Shown piece after piece: positions 8,003 through 16,290 of a stretch of 64,000 nucleotides of DNA. Where the stretch lies: positions 776,645 to 840,644 of the forward strand of contig NZ_KE150412.1 in assembly GCF_000411255.1 (NCBI RefSeq), read 5' to 3'. The translations under genes and the position numbers were made by a program. The notes beneath the pieces are model-generated. The model was given only the letters and a program-made list of their open reading frames with translations, did not search any database and was not told the origin of the DNA. The DNA is from Paenibacillus sp. HGH0039 (GTDB taxonomy: Bacteria > Bacillota > Bacilli > Paenibacillales > NBRC-103111). Numbering within the stretch: the stretch's first letter is position 1; each line of letters starts with the position of its first letter.

Positions 8003-9741
8003 GCTACAGTCAGCTCCTTGCATTCTTGATAAATTTCGGACGGCAAGAACGGGGTTCCGTCGTATTTCAGCATGTTTTTGATTTTATCCGCACTGCCTGC
8101 ATTCAGCTTGATCAGATTCGCCAGCTGTGCAGTCGCGTTATTTTCGACGACAATTACATTTCTTGCTTTCTCCAGATGAGGCTTCAGCTCTTCGGCAGGG
8201 AAAGGATGCAGCAGACGCACGTGAACGTGGTTCGTTGCAAGACCGTCCTTCTCCAGTCTTCCTCTTGCCTCCTCAATCGTTCCGCCCGTCGAGCTCATGC
8301 CGATGATCAGAACATCCGGCTCTTCATGAGGCGCAGTGACGAGAATCGGATTGGTTACTTCCACATGCTTGAGCTTCTCCAGGCGCTTATCCATCATTTT
8401 CTTCCGGTTTACCGGACTCTCGGACGGGCGGCCTTCTTGGTCATGCTCAACGCCTGTCACATGATGCAGGCCGTACTTCACGCCCGGCAGCACGCGCGGC
8501 GATACGCCGTTCTCCGTAAGCTCGTAACGCTTGAACAGTTGTTTGCTGTCCTCGACTTCCTCCGGCTGTGCAACGAGGTTGCCGCGTTCAATAACGATTT
8601 TATTATAATCCAGCACTTCCGAAGACTGCTTGCCTAGCGAAAGCTGGAGATCTGTCAGCAGAATGACCGGAAGCTGCAATTTTTCCGCGATGTTAAACGC
8701 TTCGATCGTATCGTAGAAGCATTCTTCGATCGTGCTCGGTGCGAGCACGACTTTGGGGATCTCGCCGTGCGTGCCGTAAATCATGGCGTTTACGTCACTT
8801 TGTTCCTGTTTGGTCGGAAGTCCCGTACTCGGGCCGCCGCGCTGTGTATCCACGATCACGACCGGCGTTTCCGTCATGCCGGCCAGACCGATCGCTTCCA
8901 TCATCAGGGACAGGCCGGGACCCGCCGAGGCCGTCATGGCGCGTACGCCGCCGTAGCTGGCACCGATTGCCATCGTACAAGCCGATATCTCGTCCTCTGT
9001 CTGGATAACGGCTCCGCCGAATTTAGGAAGCACCTTCGTCAAGTATTCCATAATTTCCGAAGCCGGTGTGATCGGATAAGCCGGCATGAAGCGGCAGCCG
9101 GCAGCTACAGCACCGAGACCGATGGCGTCGTTGCCGATCATGAACAGCTTCTGCTCGCCGTCCGCAGGCTCCAGCTGCAGTTCCGCGATCGGGCCGCCTG
9201 CCAGCTCCAGCACGGATTCCGCGCCTTTGCGCACCGCTTCGACATTCTTCTCGACTACGGCTGCGCCCTTGCGTCCGAATTCCTCTTCGACCGCTTTGTT
9301 GAATACATCTAAAGGCAGCCCCAGCAGCGCCCAGGAAGCGCCGGAAGCCGCCATATTTTTAAACAGGGAAGTTCCAAGCTCTTCCGCAATCGCCGTAATC
9401 GGCACCGGGAACAGACGCGCGTTAACGCCTTCCGGCAGGGTGGGATTAAACTTCGCGTCCGCGACGATCACGCCGTGGACTCCCAACTCATGAGAGTTCA
9501 AATCAATCGTCTCCTGGTCGAAAGCAACCAGAATATCCAAATCATCGGAAATCGAGCGAATCGGTTTCGTACTGATACGGATTTTGTTGTTCGTATGTCC
9601 TCCCTTGATGCGCGAAGAGAAGTGACGGTAGCCGTACAAGTAGTATCCGAGACGGTTAAGCGCCGTCGAGAAAATACGGTCCGTACTTTCTACACCCTCC
9701 CCTTGTTGTCCCCCGATCTTCCACGATAACTGACTAATCAC
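7990..9741 (-). CDS. korA: 2-oxoacid:ferredoxin oxidoreductase subunit alpha (KorA)
   Basis: A 583-residue fused gamma-alpha subunit. The N-terminal gamma part begins ISQLSWKIGGQQGEGVEST and spans about 1-180; the alpha part begins near GNDAIGLGAVAAG (about 205) and includes the CoA/2-oxoacid binding regions (TEDEISACTMAIGASYGG). I choose GTG 9741, preceded by AAAAGGAGTGGACGCAAG, because family proteins start at MISQLSWK; the longer frame from 9798 adds 19 residues without support. A clear SigA promoter lies about 90 bp upstream. It overlaps korB by 13 bp, so the two subunits are probably coupled in translation. Confidence 0.93.
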   Translation of the reverse strand: MISQLSWKIGGQQGEGVESTDRIFSTALNRLGYYLYGYRHFSSRIKGGHTNNKIRISTKPIRSISDDLDILVAFDQETIDLNSHELGVHGVIVADAKFNPTLPEGVNARLFPVPITAIAEELGTSLFKNMAASGASWALLGLPLDVFNKAVEEEFGRKGAAVVEKNVEAVRKGAESVLELAGGPIAELQLEPADGEQKLFMIGNDAIGLGAVAAGCRFMPAYPITPASEIMEYLTKVLPKFGGAVIQTEDEISACTMAIGASYGGVRAMTASAGPGLSLMMEAIGLAGMTETPVVIVDTQRGGPSTGLPTKQEQSDVNAMIYGTHGEIPKVVLAPSTIEECFYDTIEAFNIAEKLQLPVILLTDLQLSLGKQSSEVLDYNKIVIERGNLVAQPEEVEDSKQLFKRYELTENGVSPRVLPGVKYGLHHVTGVEHDQEGRPSESPVNRKKMMDKRLEKLKHVEVTNPILVTAPHEEPDVLIIGMSSTGGTIEEARGRLEKDGLATNHVHVRLLHPFPAEELKPHLEKARNVIVVENNATAQLANLIKLNAGSADKIKNMLKYDGTPFLPSEIYQECKELTVAWQR

Positions 9742-9833
9742 CTTGCGTCCACTCCTTTTGATGGTGAGCTGCTCCGCCTCTTGCAAACCATTTTGCAAAA
9801 CGAGCCCTGCTTAGAACGATGCTTGTATGATAG

Positions 9834-9861
9834 ATTGTAGGATATAAAAAAATTTTTTCAA
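9834..9861 (-). promoter_or_regulatory. SigA promoter of korAB
   Basis: TTGAAA (9856-9861), 16-bp spacer, TACAAT (9834-9839) on the minus strand. The start point would be about 85 nt before the korA GTG. Confidence 0.75.
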
Positions 9862-9948
9862 GCTATCCAAATTCTATTCCTAGACCCCGCAAATTGCAAG
9901 GGTTTTCCGTAAAAGGGACAGATAGCTTTTTTAGATCATACCTATATC

Positions 9949-9966
9949 AAAAAGAGATCGCTCTCT
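9949..9966 (-). terminator. Weak hairpin at end of dipeptidase gene
   Basis: AGAGA pairs with TCTCT across a 4-nt loop and is followed by T residues on the minus strand. It overlaps the dipeptidase stop codon at 9965. The short stem makes this a weak terminator at best. Confidence 0.45.
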
Positions 9967-10903
9967 AGGACACCGGCAGACTGCGTTCCAAAAAGGCGTA
10001 CCCGTTCTGCCAGAGGAATTTCTGGGCTTGGACGGGCGTGTAGTGCTTGTACAGTTCATTCGCCAGGTTCGCGTACATGCCGGCGTTCTCCAGTCCCCGG
10101 ATATATTTGTCTATCCCGTCGAAATCAGATCCGAAGCCGATAAAGTCTTCACCGCCCAGCGAACAGATGTGATCGATATGCCGGAAAAGATCGGTAATAA
10201 AAACCGAACCCGTCTTCTTCACAAACCAGGGAACGAAGGTGATGCCGATCATTCCTTTCCGTTCAATAAGGCAGCGGATTTGTCCATCGGTCAAATTTCG
10301 CGGATGGTCGCATGCCGATTTGGCATTGGAATGGGAAGCGAACAGATGCAGGCCGGGTACGTCGGCCGCTTCCCAAAAAGCTTTTTCCGACAGATGAGAG
10401 GCATCGAGCAGCAGCCCGAGCTGATTACTTTCTTTTATCAGCTGCTGCCCCCGCAGGGTAAACCCCCCGTTTCGGGTCTCCATGGCCCCGTCTACCGCCC
10501 AATTGGCGAAATTCCAGGCGGGTCCTATGCTTCTGAGCCCCAGCCGGTAAAGAATACGCAGTTGAGCCAGGCTGCCCCTAAGCCCTTCCGCTCCTTCCAA
10601 AGTCAGCAGCACACCCCTTTTTCCCGTCGTCAGCACGTGTTGAAGATCCGAGCGGCTCTGGATCAGGACGATATCCGGATTGCAAAGCACTCTTCTGTAC
10701 AAAATGTCCACATACTCCAGAATGTGTCCCACATCCGGATTCTTGATTTCTTCCGGCAGGTAGACCGCCATAAACTGGATTTTGACTCCCCCCTGCTTCA
10801 TAAGCGGGTAGCTTACGTCCAAAACAGGCTCGGCCGCGTTAAAATCAAGCAGCGGATTCCGGTACATCTTCATCAGAGCATCACAGTGAGCATCGATAAT
10901 CAT
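9965..10903 (-). CDS. Membrane dipeptidase family (M19) protein
   Basis: A 312-residue zinc dipeptidase of peptidase family M19. The N-terminal DAHCDALMK holds the H-x-D metal ligands (H6, D8); further family landmarks are LTLEGAEGL (bridging Glu), ASHSNAKSACDHPRN and FGSDFDGI near the C-terminus. No signal peptide or lipobox is visible, so it should be cytoplasmic despite the family name. The start ATG is preceded by an optimal GGAGGTAACC. It sits between spoVS and korAB, where B. subtilis has tdh and kbl. The natural substrate (an L- or D-containing dipeptide) is unknown. Confidence 0.88.
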   Translation of the reverse strand: MIIDAHCDALMKMYRNPLLDFNAAEPVLDVSYPLMKQGGVKIQFMAVYLPEEIKNPDVGHILEYVDILYRRVLCNPDIVLIQSRSDLQHVLTTGKRGVLLTLEGAEGLRGSLAQLRILYRLGLRSIGPAWNFANWAVDGAMETRNGGFTLRGQQLIKESNQLGLLLDASHLSEKAFWEAADVPGLHLFASHSNAKSACDHPRNLTDGQIRCLIERKGMIGITFVPWFVKKTGSVFITDLFRHIDHICSLGGEDFIGFGSDFDGIDKYIRGLENAGMYANLANELYKHYTPVQAQKFLWQNGYAFLERSLPVS

Positions 10904-10953
10904 GGTTACCTCCAGGCTCTTTAATGGACCTTGCCTTTCTTTTGCACGATGCG

Positions 10954-10986
10954 AAAAAAACCTGTCTACAGAGTATGTAAACAGGT
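10954..10986 (-). terminator. Terminator after spoVS
   Basis: A 10-bp stem (10960-10969 with 10977-10986, one G-U pair), 7-nt loop, then seven T residues on the minus strand. Confidence 0.92.
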
Positions 10987-11023
10987 CCGTTCATGTATGT
11001 ACAACCCGAGGAGCGCTCGTGTA

Positions 11024-11284
11024 TCATCTCGGTTCTACGATGAGTTTGATCGCCGTGCGGTCTTCCCCGTCAATGACGATGTCTGTAAAGGCGGGTACAC
11101 AAATTAAATCGACTCCACTGGGCGCCACAAATCCTCTTGCGATCGCTACCGCTTTGATTGCCTGATTCAGAGCACCCGCGCCAATGGCTTGAAGCTCTGC
11201 CGCCCCGCGCTCCCGTAACACGCCTGCAAGCGCCCCTGCTACGGAGTTTGGATTGGATTTTGCTGAAACTTTTAATACTTCCAT
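11024..11284 (-). CDS. spoVS: Stage V sporulation protein S
   Basis: An 86-residue SpoVS, an Alba-like small protein that acts in sporulation; in B. subtilis its loss blocks spore coat and cortex development at stage V and affects septation. The full-length sequence (MEVLKVSAKSNPNSVAGALA at the start, ending in KLIVEPR) matches the family end to end. The ribosome binding site AAGGAGG precedes ATG 11284. A SigH-type promoter lies about 65 bp upstream, and a strong terminator follows, so it is likely expressed as a single gene, downstream of ymdB as in Bacillus. Confidence 0.97.
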   Translation of the reverse strand: MEVLKVSAKSNPNSVAGALAGVLRERGAAELQAIGAGALNQAIKAVAIARGFVAPSGVDLICVPAFTDIVIDGEDRTAIKLIVEPR

Positions 11285-11348
11285 GGAAAAGTACCTCCTT
11301 GGGTTGATGGATAAAGGATTAAGGATAAAGGTTTCCTCTTTCCATCCT

Positions 11349-11374
11349 ATTCGGACAGGTGATCAAACATTCCT
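11349..11374 (-). promoter_or_regulatory. SigH-type promoter of spoVS
   Basis: On the minus strand AGGAATG (11368-11374), 12-bp spacer, TCCGAAT (11349-11355) resembles the SigH pattern RNAGGAWWW / RNNGAAT. SigH control of spoVS is known in B. subtilis. Confidence 0.6.
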
Positions 11375-11437
11375 GAACCGGCATCACCGGAAGGTACAAG
11401 TTAAATTCTGTGGCAAAAAGCCGATTGCTGCATGCTC

Positions 11438-12232
11438 TTATTCGAAAAGAAGATCTTCCTCGTTGATCCGAATGAGTTCGATCTTGCCCGCTTTGCCTGT
11501 CGTATCGTCAAGATCGATGACGGTCGCATGGAAATGCCACTGCCCTTCGTCTACGATGAATCTTACCGGCAGCTGCGTCGTAAACTTACGCAGAACGGCT
11601 GTGCGCTCCATTCCGAGTACGCCGTCCCGGGGACCTACCATGCCTACGTCCGTCACGTAAGCCGTTCCCTGCGGCAGCACGCGGTTATCGTTCGTCTGGA
11701 CATGCGTATGCGTGCCTACTACCGCCGAAACGCGACCGTCGAGATGCCAGCCCATGGCAATTTTCTCCGACGTTGTCTCCGCATGAAAATCGACGAAGAT
11801 ATGTTTGTACTTTCCTTTCGCCGCCTCGAGAATCTCGTCTACCTTGCGGAACGGGCAGTCGATCGGAGGCAGAAAAGTCCGCCCCTGCAGATTGATAAGC
11901 AGGATTTCCTGGTTGCGCACCTTCAAAACGGTATGTCCCCGCCCCGGCGCTCCTTCGGGAAAATTCGCGGGACGCACCATCTGAACTTCATCGTCGATGA
12001 AATCAAAGATCTCTTTCTGGTCCCAGGTATGGTTTCCAAGCGTGATTCCATGAATCCCGAGCTGGTAGAGCTCTTTCGTAATTTGAGAAGTAATCCCTCG
12101 GCCTCCGGCCGCATTTTCACCGTTCGCGATAAATACCGCGTTCGCATATTTTAATTTCAGTTTAGGCACCATTGTTTTTACTGCATTCCGGCCGACTGAT
12201 CCGACAATATCTCCGATAAATACGATCTTAAT
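11438..12232 (-). CDS. ymdB: YmdB cyclic-nucleotide phosphodiesterase, apparent AUU start
   Basis: A calcineurin-like metallophosphoesterase (TIGR00282) that in B. subtilis hydrolyses 2',3'-cAMP and sways the choice between motility and biofilm. Metal ligands are seen: D8 (FIGDIVG), E39-N40 (NGENA), N67-H68 (GNHTWD), and later DFHAE and GTHTHVQ. The first in-frame ATG (12172) would delete the D8 ligand and the first strand. Reading upstream from it gives I-K-I-V-F-I-G-D-I-V-G-S-V-G-R, in which ATT 12232 sits at the Met1 position; AGGAG (12242-12246) lies nine bases before it, and the product would be exactly 264 residues like its Bacillus counterpart. An in-frame stop lies three codons further upstream. 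Start codon AUU, or a sequence error or frameshift, are the options. Confidence 0.85.
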   Translation of the reverse strand: MKIVFIGDIVGSVGRNAVKTMVPKLKLKYANAVFIANGENAAGGRGITSQITKELYQLGIHGITLGNHTWDQKEIFDFIDDEVQMVRPANFPEGAPGRGHTVLKVRNQEILLINLQGRTFLPPIDCPFRKVDEILEAAKGKYKHIFVDFHAETTSEKIAMGWHLDGRVSAVVGTHTHVQTNDNRVLPQGTAYVTDVGMVGPRDGVLGMERTAVLRKFTTQLPVRFIVDEGQWHFHATVIDLDDTTGKAGKIELIRINEEDLLFE

Positions 12233-12266
12233 AACCCATCACTCCTGCCTCTTTCTCTTTTCGGCT

Positions 12267-12301
12267 AAAAAAAGGAAAAGTGGCTTACGCAGCCACTTTT
12301 C
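12267..12301 (-). terminator. Terminator after rny
   Basis: A perfect 11-bp stem (12275-12285 with 12291-12301), 5-nt loop, then CC and seven T residues on the minus strand. It lies between rny and ymdB, so ymdB is read by leakage or from its own promoter. Confidence 0.9.
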
Positions 12302-12316
12302 ACAAGTATACTTCTT

Positions 12317-13861
12317 TTATTTGGCGTATTCAACCGCGCGGGTTTCACGAATGACCGTAACTTTGATATGACCGGGATAGTCAAGCTCGTTCTCGATCTT
12401 CTTCGTAATATCACGGGCAAGTCTGAATGCTTCCGCATCGTCGATTTTCTCCGGTTGAACCATGACGCGAACCTCGCGTCCGGCTTGGATGGCGTACGAT
12501 TTCTCCACACCTTCGAACGATTCGGAGATGCCTTCAAGCTTCTCGAGACGCTTGATATAGGTTTCCAGCGTTTCCCGGCGCGCACCCGGTCTGGCCGCAG
12601 ACAATGCGTCCGCCGCTCCGACGAGCATGGCGATAACCGAGGTCGCTTCCACGTCTCCGTGGTGGGAAGCGATACTGTTCACAACGACAGGATGTTCCTT
12701 GTACTTTTTGGCGATTTCAACACCGATTTCAACGTGTGACCCTTCCACTTCGTGGTCAAGCGCTTTACCGATGTCATGCAGAAGCCCGGCACGTTTCGCC
12801 AATGTCACGTCTTCGCCGAGTTCTCCAGCCATCAAACCGGAAAGATAAGCAACTTCCATCGAGTGTTTGAGAACGTTCTGTCCGTAACTTGTACGGAATT
12901 TGAGACGTCCCAGAATTTTGATCAGATCCGGATGCAGACCGTGTACGCCCACTTCGAACGTAGCTTGTTCCCCATATTCGCGAATCCGCTCGTCCACTTC
13001 CTTGCGGGACTTCTCCACCATCTCTTCGATACGAGCCGGATGGATACGTCCGTCGGCCACGAGCTTCTCAAGCGAGGTCCGCGCGATTTCTCTGCGGATC
13101 GGATCGAAGCCGGACAAAATAACGGCTTCCGGAGTATCGTCGATAATAAGATCGATCCCCGTCAAGGTTTCAAGCGCTCGGATATTACGGCCTTCACGAC
13201 CGATAATCCGGCCTTTCATTTCTTCATTCGGAAGACTTACGACAGATACCGTCGTTTCGGCAACATGGTCGGCAGCGCAGCGCTGAATGGCGAGCGTGAT
13301 GATTTCACGCGCTTTCTTGTCGCCTTCTTCTTTGGCCTGCTGCTCTATTTCTTTAATAAGTTGTGCGGTTTCATGACGAACTTCCTGTTCAACGCCGGAT
13401 AGGATGATGGTCTTCGCTTCTTCCATGGTCATGCCGGAAATACGTTCGAGTTCCGAAACCTGTTTACGGTAGAGCTCATCAATCTGATTCTGCGTTTCTT
13501 CAATTCTCTTCTCTTTGTTGGCGACTTGCTCTTCTTTGCGTTCAAGAGATTCTAATTTTTTATCCAGCGACTCCTCTTTTTGCAACAATCGTCTTTCATG
13601 TCGTTGAGATTCATTTCGACGTTCACGAATGTCTTTTTCAGCTTCGGCCCGGAGCTTATGAACTTCATCTTTGGCTTCCAATACCGTTTCTTTTTTCAGT
13701 GCCTCCGCTTCTTTGCGGGCATTTTCTACAATTTGTGCAGCGGCAGTTTCAGCACTGGAAATTTTCGCTTCTGCAAGAGACTTGCGGATAAAATAACCAA
13801 TCCCTAAGCAAATAACGCCAACAACGAGAATGATCAGGACCCAGATAATTGGATTCATCAT
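12317..13861 (-). CDS. rny: Ribonuclease Y
   Basis: A 514-residue membrane-anchored endoribonuclease that starts decay and processing of many mRNAs. Order of parts: N-terminal membrane helix (about 5-25), a long charged coiled coil (about 30-190), a KH domain with [14 protein letters not shown] (about 215-230), and an HD domain with [10 protein letters not shown] (about 360-370) carrying the catalytic His-Asp pair. The ribosome binding site GAGGAGGTGA overlaps an in-frame GTG (13867); ATG 13861 or 13858 fits spacing better. It has its own promoter and a roughly 230-nt leader with an inverted repeat. Its cofactor YmcA is also encoded in this window. Confidence 0.96.
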   Translation of the reverse strand: MMNPIIWVLIILVVGVICLGIGYFIRKSLAEAKISSAETAAAQIVENARKEAEALKKETVLEAKDEVHKLRAEAEKDIRERRNESQRHERRLLQKEESLDKKLESLERKEEQVANKEKRIEETQNQIDELYRKQVSELERISGMTMEEAKTIILSGVEQEVRHETAQLIKEIEQQAKEEGDKKAREIITLAIQRCAADHVAETTVSVVSLPNEEMKGRIIGREGRNIRALETLTGIDLIIDDTPEAVILSGFDPIRREIARTSLEKLVADGRIHPARIEEMVEKSRKEVDERIREYGEQATFEVGVHGLHPDLIKILGRLKFRTSYGQNVLKHSMEVAYLSGLMAGELGEDVTLAKRAGLLHDIGKALDHEVEGSHVEIGVEIAKKYKEHPVVVNSIASHHGDVEATSVIAMLVGAADALSAARPGARRETLETYIKRLEKLEGISESFEGVEKSYAIQAGREVRVMVQPEKIDDAEAFRLARDITKKIENELDYPGHIKVTVIRETRAVEYAK

Positions 13862-14097
13862 GTTCACCTCCTCGTTGGTTCCTCCAAGGTGTTAGCTTGG
13901 GATGATTCGGTTTTTTTAATCCGATATTCGTTTGTTCAAGCCGTATGGACCACATTCCGTGCTAGAAAATGGTTCGGTTTGTTTGTCCGTACAACGGGGG
14001 TTGTTCGGAACAGCATGGAGCAGAAGCAATCTTGGCGGAAATCGCTTCCGTTACCTCATAGAAAATCTGATGATTTTTTATGAAAATATACAATTGT
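13862..14097 (-). other. Long rny leader with inverted repeat
   Basis: Part of a 312-bp gene-free gap between recX and rny. From the promoter at 14098-14127 the rny mRNA would begin near 14090, giving about 230 nt of leader. The only structure I see is an imperfect inverted repeat, 13986-13995 with 14000-14009 (one mismatch, 4-nt loop), with no U-tract after it. No small gene is apparent. Confidence 0.5.
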
Positions 14098-14127
14098 ATT
14101 TTATCTGTTCACAAAGAACATTGTCAA
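14098..14127 (-). promoter_or_regulatory. SigA promoter of rny
   Basis: TTGACA (14122-14127), 18-bp spacer, TAAAAT (14098-14103) on the minus strand. Confidence 0.65.
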
Positions 14128-14173
14128 GCTATTGGCTTCGTCAACCGCGACTGAGTGCGCTTTCACGGAGAAG

Positions 14174-14833
14174 CTATTCCTCATTTTCGAGCTCTTCTTC
14201 GGAAAGCCGGCGCATCACATCGTTAACGAGCGAAGACGGATACCCCCTCCGAAGCAGAAAAGCCATCGTTTTTCTTTTGCGGTCCATCCTCTCGCCTGAC
14301 ACCGTTTTCCATTTCTTGCGGCCCACAATAAGGGCCCCTTCCATTTCTTCCTCCGTGTCGACCGCAGACAGCGCTTTGGAGATCTCGTCCCGGGAAAGCC
14401 CTTTCTGGGCGAGCTCGTAGCGGACCGCATTTCGGCCTTTACGCTGGTATTGAATACGCTGTTCCGTCCAAAGCTTTGCGAAATCGGCATCATCCAGGTA
14501 CTTTTGTTCCAATAGACGGCCCACCGTCCAATCAATCAGGTCGGCTTCGTAGCCTAGGTCCTTAAGCTTCATTTTTACTTCCTGGACAGATCTCGGCCTG
14601 ACCGCCACGAAACGGATCGCTTTCATGTAGGCTTCATGCTTCTCGTCCTCCTCCAGCGCTTGCCGCAAGCGCTGCACATCTATCTGTTCCCCTTTGAGCA
14701 GACGGTTCTTGATCAAGATATCTTCATGCACGGAGCAGGCATATTCATCGTTGACGTAAACATTGTATCGTTTCTTATTGCGCTTTTGCCGTTCTATTCC
14801 TGTAATGACGGAAGCTTCTGTTTCGTCTTTCAT
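14174..14833 (-). CDS. recX: Recombination regulator RecX
   Basis: A 219-residue RecX, built from three-helix repeats; it binds RecA filaments and modulates (usually limits) their activity. Visible family segments are RPRSVQEVKMKLKDLGY (about 79-95), YLDDADFAKLWTEQR (about 112-126) and KGLSRDEISKAL (about 143-154). The start ATG 14833 follows AAGGGGAAAGAGCTT. It lies directly downstream of recA but after a terminator-like double hairpin, so it is probably expressed by partial read-through of the SOS-controlled recA transcript. Confidence 0.92.
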   Translation of the reverse strand: MKDETEASVITGIERQKRNKKRYNVYVNDEYACSVHEDILIKNRLLKGEQIDVQRLRQALEEDEKHEAYMKAIRFVAVRPRSVQEVKMKLKDLGYEADLIDWTVGRLLEQKYLDDADFAKLWTEQRIQYQRKGRNAVRYELAQKGLSRDEISKALSAVDTEEEMEGALIVGRKKWKTVSGERMDRKRKTMAFLLRRGYPSSLVNDVMRRLSEEELENEE

Positions 14834-14870
14834 AAGCTCTTTCCCCTTTCGACACCTACGGGTCCATAAA

Positions 14871-14941
14871 CAAAGAAAAGCTCCCCAGGGAGCTAAAACA
14901 AGGCCGCATCCTGCGCTGTACGTAAGAGGCGGCCCTTGTTC
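14871..14941 (-). terminator. Tandem hairpins after recA
   Basis: The first hairpin in the transcript pairs AACAAGGGCCGC with GCGGCCTTGTT (about 14897-14940, one bulge). The second, AGCTCCC-TG-GGGAGCT (14879-14894), is followed by TTTTCTTTG. Together they should lower but not abolish transcription into recX. Confidence 0.8.
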
Positions 14942-16003
14942 TTATTCTTCGTCTTCCGTAAAGAGTGCCAGTTCTTCGTCCGGATCGTCTACATCCACAC
15001 CTGCCGGAGGAACTACATTCGTGAGATTGCTCGCTTCCCGGATTTTTTGTTCAATAACATCGGCAATTTCCTTGTTTTCCTTGAGGAATTGCTTCGAGTT
15101 CTCGCGTCCTTGGCCGAGACGGTCGCCGTTATAGGAGTACCAGGCGCCGCTCTTATTCACGATATCCAGTTCCGTTCCGATATCGATGATACTGCCTTCA
15201 CGGGAAATGCCTTCCCCGTACATAATGTCAATATCGGCCTGTTTGAACGGAGGCGCAACTTTGTTCTTCACGACCTTGACACGGGTACGGTTACCGACCA
15301 TATCGTTGCCCTGCTTAATCGTTTCAACACGGCGAACATCCAAACGCACGGTCGAATAGAATTTCAACGCGCGGCCGCCCGGAGTTGTTTCAGGGTTACC
15401 GAACATAACGCCGACTTTCTCACGCAATTGGTTAATAAAGATGGCAATAACCTTCGATTTGTTGATGGCGCCGGAAAGCTTACGCAGCGCTTGCGACATC
15501 AGACGGGCCTGAAGACCGACGTGGGAATCCCCCATCTCGCCTTCGATTTCCGCCTTAGGAACCAAAGCCGCAACGGAGTCGATAACGATAATATCCACCG
15601 CTCCACTGCGTACAAGGGCTTCCGCGATTTCAAGCGCCTGCTCGCCTGTGTCCGGCTGGGAAAGAAGCAATTCGTCAATGTTAATGCCGAGCTTGCTTGC
15701 ATAAAGCGGGTCAAGAGCATGCTCCGCATCGATAAATGCGGCTTGTCCGCCAGACTTTTGCACTTCCGCGATTGCGTGAAGAGCGACCGTTGTTTTACCG
15801 GAAGATTCGGGTCCATAGATTTCGATAATTCTACCGCGAGGAAAACCTCCGGTTCCAAGTGCTATATCCAAAGCAAGGGAACCACTAGGGATGGTCTCCA
15901 CCTGCATGTGTGTCGATTCTCCGAGTTTCATGATCGAACCCTTGCCAAACTGCTTCTCAATTTGGCGCAATGCCATTTCTAATGCGGCACGACGATCTGA
16001 CAA
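14942..16003 (-). CDS. recA: Recombinase RecA
   Basis: A 353-residue strand-exchange recombinase and co-protease for LexA. Walker A is GPESSGKT at 64-71; the L1/L2 loop regions and the MAW-type signature region ([14 protein letters not shown]) are intact; the C-terminus is acidic ([14 protein letters not shown]). The start is TTG 16003: it lies nine bases after AAGGAA and gives [12 protein letters not shown], the family N-terminus; the upstream TTG at 16021 has no such support. A SigA promoter and a near-perfect LexA box lie upstream, so SOS induction is expected. Confidence 0.98.
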   Translation of the reverse strand: MSDRRAALEMALRQIEKQFGKGSIMKLGESTHMQVETIPSGSLALDIALGTGGFPRGRIIEIYGPESSGKTTVALHAIAEVQKSGGQAAFIDAEHALDPLYASKLGINIDELLLSQPDTGEQALEIAEALVRSGAVDIIVIDSVAALVPKAEIEGEMGDSHVGLQARLMSQALRKLSGAINKSKVIAIFINQLREKVGVMFGNPETTPGGRALKFYSTVRLDVRRVETIKQGNDMVGNRTRVKVVKNKVAPPFKQADIDIMYGEGISREGSIIDIGTELDIVNKSGAWYSYNGDRLGQGRENSKQFLKENKEIADVIEQKIREASNLTNVVPPAGVDVDDPDEELALFTEDEE

Positions 16004-16034
16004 TACACTCACTTCCTTCAACTGTTATAGGTAT

Positions 16035-16063
16035 ATCATACCTTCTTTTTCACCCGTTGCCAA
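16035..16063 (-). promoter_or_regulatory. SigA promoter of recA
   Basis: TTGGCA (16058-16063), 17-bp spacer, TATGAT (16035-16040) on the minus strand, 31 bp before the TTG start. Confidence 0.8.
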
Positions 16064-16072
16064 GTATTTTTT

Positions 16073-16086
16073 CGAACATACATTCG
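16073..16086 (-). promoter_or_regulatory. LexA (SOS) box upstream of recA
   Basis: CGAATGTATGTTCG on the minus strand matches the Gram-positive LexA/DinR consensus CGAACRNRYGTTYG at all but one base. It lies nine bases upstream of the recA -35 element. Confidence 0.85.
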
Positions 16087-16183
16087 TTTTTTTTGTGACA
16101 GCCCTCTATCGCCGCCCGGTGAGGAACTCGGACAGAAAACTTCTCTTATTTAAAGGGAACGGCGCTCCTCTCGGTCATTGCGC

Positions 16184-16229
16184 GGCAAAAAATAAAAACC
16201 GCAGCAAAGACAAATTCTTCGCTACGGTT
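16184..16229 (-). terminator. Terminator after cinA
   Basis: A 13-bp stem (16197-16209 with 16217-16229, two G-U pairs), 7-nt loop, then an A-rich run at 16184-16196 giving a U-tract on the minus strand. Confidence 0.85.
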
Positions 16230-16290
16230 CTTCCGTTAACATACTTTCATTATAACTTAAAATTTGCGGTTTTTCAACAAAAAACGCCGA

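Noticed and set aside
12172-12240. A frameshift or pseudogene reading of ymdB
   Set aside because: Everything downstream is intact with all metal ligands, and the spacing of AGGAG to ATT is ideal; I keep it as a functional gene with an unusual start, noting the error possibility.
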